Source: an uncultured Fibrobacter sp.
Lineage (GTDB): Bacteria > Fibrobacterota > Fibrobacteria > Fibrobacterales > Fibrobacteraceae
Assembly: GCA_947306025.1 (NCBI GenBank)
Contig: CAMZFJ010000103.1
Coordinates: 1-6,585, forward strand
Reading direction: 5' to 3'
Length of the DNA stretch: 6,585 nt
A program made the position numbers and the translations under genes. Numbering within the stretch: the stretch's first letter is position 1; the number at the start of each line of letters is the position of its first letter. The notes under the pieces were generated by a model. That model worked only from the letters and a program-made list of their open reading frames with translations. It was not told the DNA's origin and made no database searches. Positions 1 through 5,043 of the stretch are shown here, one piece after another.

Positions 1-119
1 AAACGGGACTCTCGGTGAACGTGATTGACGATCCGATGACTTGCGTTTGCAAGGGTGCGGCTCGCATTCTCGAAGACTTGGACAAGTATCGTCCTGTTTT
101 GGTCGCTTCTTCGACGTAA
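1..119 (+). CDS. mreB: MreB actin-like cell-shape protein, C-terminal end (5' truncated by window)
   Basis: The first complete codon is at position 3 and the TAA stop is at 117-119. The 38 residues seen begin TGLSVNVIDDP and end in KYRPVLVASST. The stretch LSVNVIDDPMTCVCKGAARILED matches the end of MreB, where a conserved 'V..A.DP..CV..G....LE' block closes subdomain IA. MreB is the bacterial actin homologue that polymerises under the inner membrane and positions the cell-elongation machinery. Identification rests on this short tail together with the mreC-mreD-mrdA-rodA genes that follow immediately, the classic order for the locus. Only the last tenth or so of the protein is in the window, so the nucleotide-binding motifs cannot be checked. 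mreC begins 19 bp after the stop, so the two are probably co-transcribed. Confidence 0.93.
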   Translation, partial: TGLSVNVIDDPMTCVCKGAARILEDLDKYRPVLVASST

Positions 120-138
120 TTCTTAACATCGCATTTCG

Positions 139-966
139 ATGCTTAGAGCTTTTCGCTTTATTATCGATTTATTTACTCAAAGGCATGGCGTTGTCGCTTT
201 TGCCTTTTTTCTCGTTTTGGGGATGTTGATGCATGCGTCTTCGACGGCGGTGCGCGAGAGCATTGTCGATAAAGCGCTTTCGACAGTATTCTATCCGGTG
301 CAGTTGCTGGTATCTTCCGTGAATGACTTTAAGTCGTTGCAGGCCGAGAATGAGCATCTGAAGGAAGAAAATGCGCGGTTGCGTCAGGAAACGTACCATG
401 CAAGCGAAGGCCTGCAGGAGTTGGCTAGGCTCCATACGCTGGTGCGCTTTGACGACAAGTGGGACTTTCCTATAGTGACGTCTCGCGTGGTGGGGCATAA
501 CCCTGGGCGCTTTTTGACAACGCTTGTGATTAATCGCGGGACGCATCACGGTGTCCAGGACAATATGCCGGTGTTCTCGATGAACGGGCTTGTGGGGAAG
601 ATTTCGAAGGCGATGCTCACGCATTCCCGCGTACAGCTCTTGGTGGACCCGAACTTGAAACTCTCCGTGCTTGAACGCCGTACGCGCGTGGTGGGCTTCT
701 TGGAGTCCGTGGATGGCCATTTGCTCTCGGCGATGATTCCCTCGCATGCGGGCGTTGCCGAAGGCGATACGCTCATTACGTCGGGGCTTGGCGGCATTTT
801 CCCGAAGGGGATTCCGGTGGGCACTGTGCACAAGGTTCGCAAGGCGGATCTGGACGTGATGAGCCTGATGGATGTGCAGCCGTTCCAGGAATTTTCGACG
901 CTGGAAGAAGTGTTCGTGATGCAGAAGGAACCGGATTGGATTATCCAGGAGCTGCTGAATGAGTAA
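139..966 (+). CDS. mreC: Rod shape-determining protein MreC
   Basis: The 275-residue protein is of normal family length. It has a short cytoplasmic N-terminus, one membrane segment at about residues 17-33 (GVVAFAFFLVLGMLM), a coiled-coil stretch at about 62-98 rich in Glu, Leu and Arg, and a periplasmic beta-barrel region from about 110 to the end. The family signature TSGLGGIFPKGIPVG lies at 214-228, and an INRGTHHGV block lies at 131-139. MreC is a bitopic inner-membrane protein that oligomerises in the periplasm and activates PBP2 within the elongasome. The ATG at 139 keeps the membrane anchor intact; later Met codons (residues 30-31) would remove it. No clear Shine-Dalgarno sequence precedes 139, unlike the downstream genes, so translation may depend on re-initiation after mreB. 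The 3' end overlaps mreD by 8 bp, and its codons supply the mreD ribosome binding site. Confidence 0.96.
   Translation: MLRAFRFIIDLFTQRHGVVAFAFFLVLGMLMHASSTAVRESIVDKALSTVFYPVQLLVSSVNDFKSLQAENEHLKEENARLRQETYHASEGLQELARLHTLVRFDDKWDFPIVTSRVVGHNPGRFLTTLVINRGTHHGVQDNMPVFSMNGLVGKISKAMLTHSRVQLLVDPNLKLSVLERRTRVVGFLESVDGHLLSAMIPSHAGVAEGDTLITSGLGGIFPKGIPVGTVHKVRKADLDVMSLMDVQPFQEFSTLEEVFVMQKEPDWIIQELLNE
947..951 (+). promoter_or_regulatory. Ribosome binding site of mreD inside the mreC 3' end
   Basis: AGGAG lies 7 nt upstream of the mreD ATG at 959 and is read in mreC as part of the codons for Gln-Glu. It fixes the mreD start, which lies 8 bp inside mreC, and indicates translational coupling. Confidence 0.8.
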
Positions 967-1444
967 CTACGGATGGTTAAAGACGTTTCTCATGTTTGTC
1001 GCTGCTTTTGCCATGCAGTCTTCCGTTGGCGATTGGCTGAAGATTCTGGATGTCGGGCCTGATTTCGTGGTCATCTTTATTGTGTCCGTGGCTTTGCGTC
1101 ACGGGGCCGCTACGGGCTGTTTCTGGGGCTTCTTGGCTGGCTTTACGCTAGATGTCTATGCTCCGGTGGAATGGCTTGGCGCGAATGCGATTGCGATGAC
1201 GATTGTGGGCTTTGCCGTGGGGCAGCTCGAAGAGCATTTCCTTACGCTCAACTTGCCTCCGAAGGTTGGAGTCCTTGGCCTTGCGTTTTTCGTAAATGAT
1301 ATGTTCTATTTCTTCATTACAGGCCTGGAAAAAGATGTTGTGACGACGCTTTTTGTCACAAGGACTGTGCCGGAGTGCATTTACACCGTCGTTATCGGTG
1401 GTATTTTGTTCTACCTCACTTCGGGGAAGAAGCCGAATGTATAG
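959..1444 (+). CDS. mreD: Rod shape-determining protein MreD
   Basis: The 161-residue, very hydrophobic protein is of typical MreD length (about 150-180). Roughly five membrane segments can be traced: about residues 8-22, 34-48, 52-68, 75-92 and 103-120, with a last one near 137-153. The best family marker is GFLAGFTLDVY at 57-67, the conserved G-x3-G-x3-D loop of MreD. MreD is an integral inner-membrane component of the elongasome that binds MreC and tunes its effect on PBP2. The start at 959 is supported by AGGAG 7 nt upstream and by the family's habit of starting just before the first membrane helix. It overlaps mreC by 8 bp and mrdA by 8 bp, so the three are expected to be made together from one mRNA. 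MreD sequences diverge fast, so the call leans on both the motif and the gene order. Confidence 0.94.
   Translation: MSNYGWLKTFLMFVAAFAMQSSVGDWLKILDVGPDFVVIFIVSVALRHGAATGCFWGFLAGFTLDVYAPVEWLGANAIAMTIVGFAVGQLEEHFLTLNLPPKVGVLGLAFFVNDMFYFFITGLEKDVVTTLFVTRTVPECIYTVVIGGILFYLTSGKKPNV
1423..1429 (+). promoter_or_regulatory. Ribosome binding site of mrdA inside the mreD 3' end
   Basis: The purine-rich GGGGAAG lies 7 nt before the ATG at 1437 and inside the last mreD codons. It supports 1437 as the mrdA start rather than the in-frame ATG at 1353, which would overlap mreD by 92 bp. Confidence 0.6.
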
Positions 1445-3287
1445 TGACGCGGAGAACGAAGCTAGGGTTCGTAGGAACTGGAACGTCCTGATTTTCTTGG
1501 CGGCGACGGTCATCCTTTTTACGGTGATTTTGTTCAAGCTGTTTACGTTGCAGTACATCCATTACGAGGAAAATTTTCAGCGTTCCGAAAACAACCGTTT
1601 GCGTAGAATCGAGCTGATTGCCGATCGCGGCTACATTTACGACCGCCATGGACAGGTGCTGGTGCGTAACCGCCCCTCATACCAAATAGCGCTCCAGGCC
1701 CTCGAAATGCCCCGCAAGAAGGCGGGGAGGGATTCTGTTTTCCAGCGTTTACTGAACATCTGCGATGCTTCGGGCGCGCGTCTTTTCGATTCGCTTTCGC
1801 TTGATACGGCATTCCAGAGGATTCGTTGGGTGCGTACGCGTCCGGTGCGCATTCTGGAAGATGCTACAATGGAGCAGGTCGCGGTGATTGAAGAACATTC
1901 GACGGAGTTACCCGGCGTTTCCGTGATTATCGAGTCTCGCCGTGAATACCCGTACGGGACGCTTGCCTCGCATGTGCTGGGCTACACGAGTGAAATTTCG
2001 GAAGAGCAGCTGAAGCTTCCGGAATACGCCTCTTATTCGCAGGGCGATCGCATTGGGCAAAAGGGTTTGGAGCAAGAATACGACAAGGAGTTCCGCGGGA
2101 AAAACGGACTCAAGCTTGTGGAAGTGAACGCCTCGGGGCGCGAGGTGCGAACGCTTTCGGATGTGGGCGGCTTTATTGCGCCGGAGCCTGGCTTGCACAT
2201 GGTTTCGACGATTGACTTGAAATTGCAGAAAGCCGCAGAGGCCGCGATTCCCGATTCGGTGAAGGGCGCTTTGGTCGCGATTGACCCGCGCAATGGGGAA
2301 ATTTTGGCGATGGTATCTTCTCCGCGCTTGGACCCGAATATATTCTCTCTTAAAAAGCGTGAACGCAACAAGGGCTGGGCTCATGTGGCGCTTGATTCCA
2401 TGAGGCCGCTCACGAACCGCGCTATTTCGGGTGTTTATCCGCCGGCATCTATCTTTAAATTGGTGACATCGGGTGCTGGGCTTGAAAGCGGGATTATCTC
2501 GGAGACAAAGTATTACCCGAAGGCTTGTACGGGCGGTTACCAGTACGGGGCGCGTTACCAAAGGTGCTGGGGCGTGCATGGAAACTTGAACGTGGTGCAT
2601 GCGCTTCGCCTTTCGTGCGATGTGTATTTTTATCAGGCCGGTCTAGAAATTGACATGGCACGTATCAATGAATTTGCGCGACGCTTTGGCTATGGCGAAA
2701 AGCTCTTGGGCGTGGATATTCCTGGCGAACGCGCGGGCTGGCTCCCGGATTCGGCTTCGTTCAACCAGAGGAACAAGCGCTTGGGCTGGCGCTGGGCGCG
2801 CGGGCTTATTTTGAACCTTTCGATTGGGCAAGGGCAGATGGTCACTCCGCTCCAGCAGGCTGTGTTTATTGGCTCCTTGGCGACGAACAAGGGCGTTTAT
2901 CGGCCCCACTTTATGAAGGAACTGCAGGACGCGCAGGGCAATGTGGTGCGCCGTTATGAACCAAAAATCATCCGTCCGGGAACGATGAAACCCGAAACGC
3001 ACCGAGTGCTTTTGAATGCGATGGATTCCGTGGTGAACCATCCGGGCGGTACAGGAAAGAAGGGCGCCGTGCCTGGGATTCGCGTGGGCGGAAAGACAGG
3101 CTCCGGTGAATGGAAAAAAGGGCAGAAGACACATGCCTGGTTTGCGGCGGTTGCTCCTCTTGATAATCCGCAAATAGCTGTTTCTGTGATTATAGAAGCT
3201 GGCGGTGGCGGTGGTGCCGTGGCGGCCCCGATTGCCCACAAAGTGTTGATGTCCTTCTTTGGCAAGGAGGAGGAAGAAGAGCAATGA
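1437..3287 (+). CDS. mrdA: Penicillin-binding protein 2, peptidoglycan DD-transpeptidase of the elongasome
   Basis: From the ATG at 1437 the protein has 616 residues, normal for PBP2. Order of parts: cytoplasmic tail, one membrane helix (about 15-36), the dimerisation or 'pedestal' region with ADRGYIYDRHG at 62-72, REYPYGTLASHVLGY at 169-183 and RIGQKGLEQEYD at 205-216, then the transpeptidase domain from about 255. Catalytic motifs are S338-I-F-K341 (SxxK, nucleophile Ser338), S393-C-D395 (the SxD form usual in PBP2) and K553-T-G-S556 (the KTG motif, with Ser where Thr is usual). It crosslinks new peptidoglycan strands made by its partner RodA, encoded next and overlapping by 4 bp. Cys364, Cys377, His381 and Cys394 could form a metal site like the zinc site reported in some Gram-negative PBP2s; that is inference. 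The C-terminus is EEEEEQ, whose purine-rich codons double as the rodA ribosome binding region. It is a beta-lactam target by family. Confidence 0.96.
   Translation: MYSDAENEARVRRNWNVLIFLAATVILFTVILFKLFTLQYIHYEENFQRSENNRLRRIELIADRGYIYDRHGQVLVRNRPSYQIALQALEMPRKKAGRDSVFQRLLNICDASGARLFDSLSLDTAFQRIRWVRTRPVRILEDATMEQVAVIEEHSTELPGVSVIIESRREYPYGTLASHVLGYTSEISEEQLKLPEYASYSQGDRIGQKGLEQEYDKEFRGKNGLKLVEVNASGREVRTLSDVGGFIAPEPGLHMVSTIDLKLQKAAEAAIPDSVKGALVAIDPRNGEILAMVSSPRLDPNIFSLKKRERNKGWAHVALDSMRPLTNRAISGVYPPASIFKLVTSGAGLESGIISETKYYPKACTGGYQYGARYQRCWGVHGNLNVVHALRLSCDVYFYQAGLEIDMARINEFARRFGYGEKLLGVDIPGERAGWLPDSASFNQRNKRLGWRWARGLILNLSIGQGQMVTPLQQAVFIGSLATNKGVYRPHFMKELQDAQGNVVRRYEPKIIRPGTMKPETHRVLLNAMDSVVNHPGGTGKKGAVPGIRVGGKTGSGEWKKGQKTHAWFAAVAPLDNPQIAVSVIIEAGGGGGAVAAPIAHKVLMSFFGKEEEEEQ
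3264..3280 (+). promoter_or_regulatory. Purine-rich ribosome binding region of rodA inside the mrdA 3' end
   Basis: An unbroken 17-nt purine tract ends 3 nt before the rodA ATG at 3284. It contains AGGAGG at 3265-3270 and AGGAAG at 3271-3276; the latter has an ideal 7-nt spacing. The same bases encode the run of five Glu near the PBP2 C-terminus. Confidence 0.7.
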
Positions 3288-4531
3288 GTAAAGAGCGCAT
3301 TTCGGACAAGTCACTGAAATTTGATTGGTTCTTTATCGGTATTACGCTCACGCTCATGACGTTTGGCGTGTTCCTGGTGTACTCGGCGACCATGAACGAA
3401 GAAATGGTGTTTTATGATGCCCGCTGGTTCAGACAAATTCTTTACTTTGTGACGGGGATAGCCATTGCGATTGGACTTATATTTGTAAAGATAGACTGGC
3501 TCAAACGCGCGGCGGTTCCATCTTATGTGATTGCGCTTCTTTTGCTTGTGTTCGTGCTTATTTTTGCGGGCGATGTGAAGGGTGCTGGGCGCTGGATTGA
3601 CTTGAAAATCATAAAGCTCCAGCCTTCGGAATTTGCAAAGATTGCGTACTTGATTACGATTTCGTATTGGCTTTCGAAACACCCGGTGAGCTTGCATAAC
3701 CTCAAGACTTTTTTAGTGCCGCTTGGACTTTTTATTGTGCCGTTCTTGCTTGTGCTAAAGCAGCCGGACTTGAGTACCGCGCTTGTGTTTACGGCGATGA
3801 CTCTTGTCGGGTTCTTTTTTGCGGGACTTACTTTTACGGACTTGTTCTTGATTGTAAGTCCTGTGCTGTCGGTACTGTTCTTGCATTCGCAGTCCATGGT
3901 GTTCCAAGTGCTGTGGGGCATGCTGATTTGTCTTGTCGTGTTTTCTGTGCTCCGTAGGCATTTGTCCAAAAAGCTTTCGGGCGTGATTATTTCAACGAAT
4001 ATTTTGGCGGGGTACGCAAGCTCGATGGTGTGGAACATGTTGGAACCGCACCAGCAAAAGCGCGTGAACACTTTCCTCGATCCGATGAGTGATCCGCTTG
4101 GTGATGGCTATCAGGTGTTGCAGTCGTTGACGGCAATCGGTAGCGGTGGCATCGGTGGCAAGGGCTTTGGGAACGGCTCGCAGACGAATCTCTCGTTTTT
4201 GCCCGAAGAACATACGGACTTTATTTTTAGTGTGCTCGGGGAACAGTTTGGCTTTGTCGGCTGCGCCACAATCCTTTTGCTGTTTGCGCTATTCTTGTGG
4301 CGGGCATCGTCGATTTGCAAGACAAGCGACGATCCGTTTGTAACGCTTGTGACGATGGTGGATTCGACGATTTTCTTTTTCCACATTACGGTGATTATTT
4401 CTATGACGATTGGCCTTATGCCGGTGACGGGGCTTCCGCTGCCGTTCCTTTCGTATGGTGGCTCGTTTGCGCTGGTGTGCATGTTCCTCGTGGGGCTATT
4501 GATGTGCCTCAGGTATCAGGGGAATAAGTGA
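3284..4531 (+). CDS. rodA: RodA, SEDS-family peptidoglycan glycosyltransferase
   Basis: The 415-residue polytopic membrane protein belongs to the SEDS family (RodA/FtsW/SpoVE) with about ten membrane helices. Signatures in order: GAGRWIDLKIIKLQPSEFAKIA at about 100-121, KQPDLSTAL at 159-167, FLDPMSDPLGDGYQVLQSLTAIGSGG at about 264-289, LPEEHTDFIFSVLGEQFG at 306-323, and GLPLPFLSYGGS at 383-394. Asp312 in HTDFIF aligns with the essential Asp of E. coli RodA (Asp262). RodA polymerises lipid II into glycan strands at the inner membrane, and PBP2 crosslinks them. The pairing with mrdA points to RodA rather than FtsW, which normally sits in the dcw cluster. Its length exceeds E. coli RodA (370), mainly through a longer middle section around residues 195-255. 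The start overlaps the mrdA stop as ATGA and is preceded by a strong purine tract. It is the last gene of the operon; no convincing terminator with a T-run follows. Confidence 0.97.
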   Translation: MSKERISDKSLKFDWFFIGITLTLMTFGVFLVYSATMNEEMVFYDARWFRQILYFVTGIAIAIGLIFVKIDWLKRAAVPSYVIALLLLVFVLIFAGDVKGAGRWIDLKIIKLQPSEFAKIAYLITISYWLSKHPVSLHNLKTFLVPLGLFIVPFLLVLKQPDLSTALVFTAMTLVGFFFAGLTFTDLFLIVSPVLSVLFLHSQSMVFQVLWGMLICLVVFSVLRRHLSKKLSGVIISTNILAGYASSMVWNMLEPHQQKRVNTFLDPMSDPLGDGYQVLQSLTAIGSGGIGGKGFGNGSQTNLSFLPEEHTDFIFSVLGEQFGFVGCATILLLFALFLWRASSICKTSDDPFVTLVTMVDSTIFFFHITVIISMTIGLMPVTGLPLPFLSYGGSFALVCMFLVGLLMCLRYQGNK

Positions 4532-4534
4532 TTG

Positions 4535-4590
4535 TTGGTAGGCAGTAGGAAGTTGGCAGTTGGTAGAACTTAGTTGGCAGAACTTAGAAA
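4535..4590 (+). repeat. Degenerate heptanucleotide array 1, consensus NNAGTTG / NNAGAAC
   Basis: Eight consecutive 7-bp units start 4 nt after the rodA stop. Positions 3-4 of the unit are AG in seven of the eight units and GG in the first. Examples are GCAGTAG, GAAGTTG, TTAGTTG and GCAGAAC. Longer exact repeats result, such as AGTTGGCAG at 4551-4559 and 4572-4580, and AGAACTTAG at 4565-4573 and 4579-4587. The pattern resembles the short tandemly repeated heptamers (STRR) known from filamentous cyanobacteria; the match is one of style, not proven homology. Confidence 0.75.
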
Positions 4591-4598
4591 TTGTTGAC

Positions 4599-4635
4599 GT
4601 CATCCTGAACGGCGAATGCCGTGAAGGATCCAGTG
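4599..4635. repeat. REP-like palindromic element (ATCCT...AGGAT hairpin)
   Basis: Two 12-bp arms at 4602-4613 and 4618-4629 are complementary except for two adjacent mismatches, with a GAAT loop at 4614-4617. The outer ATCCT/AGGAT pairs with a GTC lead-in and a following CCAGTG recall the widespread 'GTCATCCTGAGCG...CGAAGGATC' interspersed repeat found in many bacterial genomes. The inner stem CGGC/GCCG appears to be the variable part. ATCCAG at 4628-4633 is also an inverted match to CTGGAT at 4649-4654. There is no T-run, so it is not a standard terminator. Confidence 0.6.
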
Positions 4636-4654
4636 AAGTTTTAGTAGGCTGGAT

Positions 4655-4717
4655 TTAGTTATTAGTTCTGAGTTACTAGTTACTAGAGATTAGTAGGAAG
4701 TAGACGGTAGGAAGTTG
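4655..4717 (+). repeat. Degenerate heptanucleotide array 2, consensus NNAGTTA / NNAGTAG
   Basis: Nine consecutive 7-bp units have AG at unit positions 3-4 in eight of nine and GG in the other. Examples are TTAGTTA, CTAGTTA, TTAGTAG and GAAGTTG. An extra in-phase unit, TTAGTAG, lies at 4641-4647 beyond one unit that does not fit. The 12-mer GTAGGAAGTTGG at 4707-4718 also occurs in array 1 at 4545-4556. The array shares its consensus with array 1 but is out of phase with it by 1 nt, with the REP-like hairpin between them. Confidence 0.75.
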
Positions 4718-4771
4718 GACAAATGCGAGTCCTCAAGTTGCCTCTCGCTTGATTCCTTTGTGTGTCTTTCT

Positions 4772-4799
4772 CGACCCTGGAGTGCGTAGCACGATAGGG
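4772..4799. repeat. Imperfect palindrome with a GTGC-GTA-GCAC core hairpin
   Basis: The core is a perfect 4-bp stem, 4782-4785 with 4789-4792, closing a GTA triloop. Outer ACCCT (4774-4778) and AGGGG (4795-4799) arms pair partly across internal mismatches. The plan of outer arm, internal mismatch and inner variable stem resembles that of the REP-like element at 4599-4635, which suggests a related small repeat. Confidence 0.45.
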
Positions 4800-4846
4800 G
4801 CGGGAGTCCATACAGTTCTGACTGCAGATACGGAACTTCTTGCATC

Positions 4847-4874
4847 CCTAATTCCTAAAACCTAACGCCTAAAG
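4847..4874 (-). repeat. Heptanucleotide array 3, CCTAANN x4 (TTAGG on the - strand)
   Basis: Four perfect-phase 7-bp units read CCTAATT, CCTAAAA, CCTAACG and CCTAAAG on the + strand. On the - strand each unit carries TTAGG, so the AG again recurs every 7 nt. It is the opposite-strand counterpart of arrays 1 and 2. Confidence 0.7.
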
Positions 4875-4933
4875 AATGTTGACAAAAAATTACTGTCCAA
4901 AAGCCTGAAAAAAGCGTGTTATATGAGTGTCGC

Positions 4934-4957
4934 AGAAAAAATGCTCGCATTTTTTCT
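4934..4957. repeat. Perfect 24-bp palindrome with A6/T6 tracts
   Basis: The arms AGAAAAAATGC (4934-4944) and GCATTTTTTCT (4947-4957) are exact reverse complements around TC. Short outer arms GTGTC (4927-4931) and GACAC (4968-4972) also match. It could be a bidirectional terminator or a dimeric-protein operator. The GC part of the stem (GC/GC plus AT pairs) is short for a terminator. Confidence 0.55.
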
Positions 4958-4976
4958 ATGACCGAATGACACCGCG

Positions 4977-4991
4977 GACGCCGAAGGCGTC
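4977..4991. repeat. Perfect GACGCC-GAA-GGCGTC hairpin
   Basis: A 6-bp GC-rich stem closes a GAA triloop, with no T-run following. C(GAA)G triloops are known to be unusually stable in single-stranded DNA. It lies immediately before the second copy of the 14-bp direct repeat. Confidence 0.55.
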
Positions 4992-5033
4992 AAAAGCGTG
5001 TTATAAATAAGGGCGCGTTTGCGTTTCTATAGC

Positions 5034-5039
5034 AGGAGG
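5034..5039 (+). promoter_or_regulatory. Ribosome binding site of comF
   Basis: A full AGGAGG lies 4 nt before the ATG at 5044. Spacing is slightly short, but this is the strongest Shine-Dalgarno match in the window and decides the start. Confidence 0.8.
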
Positions 5040-5043
5040 CTTT

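Larger units (their letters stand above)
4910..5005 (+). repeat. 14-bp direct repeats (AAAAGCGTGTTATA) flanking a 68-bp hairpin-rich block
   Basis: The same 14-mer occurs at 4910-4923 and 4992-5005. Sequences on either side of the two copies are not alike. The 68 bp between them contain the palindrome at 4934-4957 and the hairpin at 4977-4991. The layout could be a small inserted element with duplicated target, or two copies of a promoter -10-like element (GTTATA, GTTATAAA) upstream of comF. Neither can be settled from one sequence. Confidence 0.5.
4532..5043. other. Non-coding, repeat-rich spacer between rodA and comF
   Basis: These 512 bp contain no reading frame with recognisable protein features and no recognisable RNA gene. 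They are filled with short-period arrays, hairpins and an inverted repeat, listed individually below. The section at about 4720-4770 and the section at 4810-4846 hold nothing I can name beyond short stem-loops, for example GGAC/GTCC arms at 4717-4720 and 4729-4732. The comF ribosome binding site closes the spacer. Confidence 0.85.

Noticed and set aside
169..831. Long open frame on the - strand opposite mreC (220 codons)
   Set aside because: Antisense shadow of mreC: rich in Arg and His, no domain features, and mreC is certain on the other strand.
1353..1436. Longer mrdA reading frame starting at an ATG at 1353 (28 extra residues)
   Set aside because: It would overlap mreD by 92 bp, the extra residues look like out-of-frame mreD sequence, and the ATG at 1437 has a GGGGAAG site 7 nt upstream and gives the normal PBP2 N-terminus just before the membrane helix.
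1908..2600. Long open frame on the - strand opposite mrdA (230 codons)
   Set aside because: Antisense shadow of a firmly identified gene, with Arg/His-rich composition and no recognisable motif.
4535..4717. CRISPR-like array
   Set aside because: The unit is 7 bp, contiguous and degenerate, with no spacer-repeat alternation and no cas genes.
4720..4846. Possible tRNA or small RNA remnant in the rodA-comF spacer
   Set aside because: Short inverted arms exist but they conflict with each other, and no tRNA T-arm, anticodon arm or known RNA motif can be assembled.
4879..4884. TTGACA as a -35 box for comF
   Set aside because: No -10-like hexamer lies 16-19 nt downstream. The nearest TTATAT is 34 nt away, so a standard sigma-70 promoter is not supported here, though the bacterium's promoter consensus is unknown to me.
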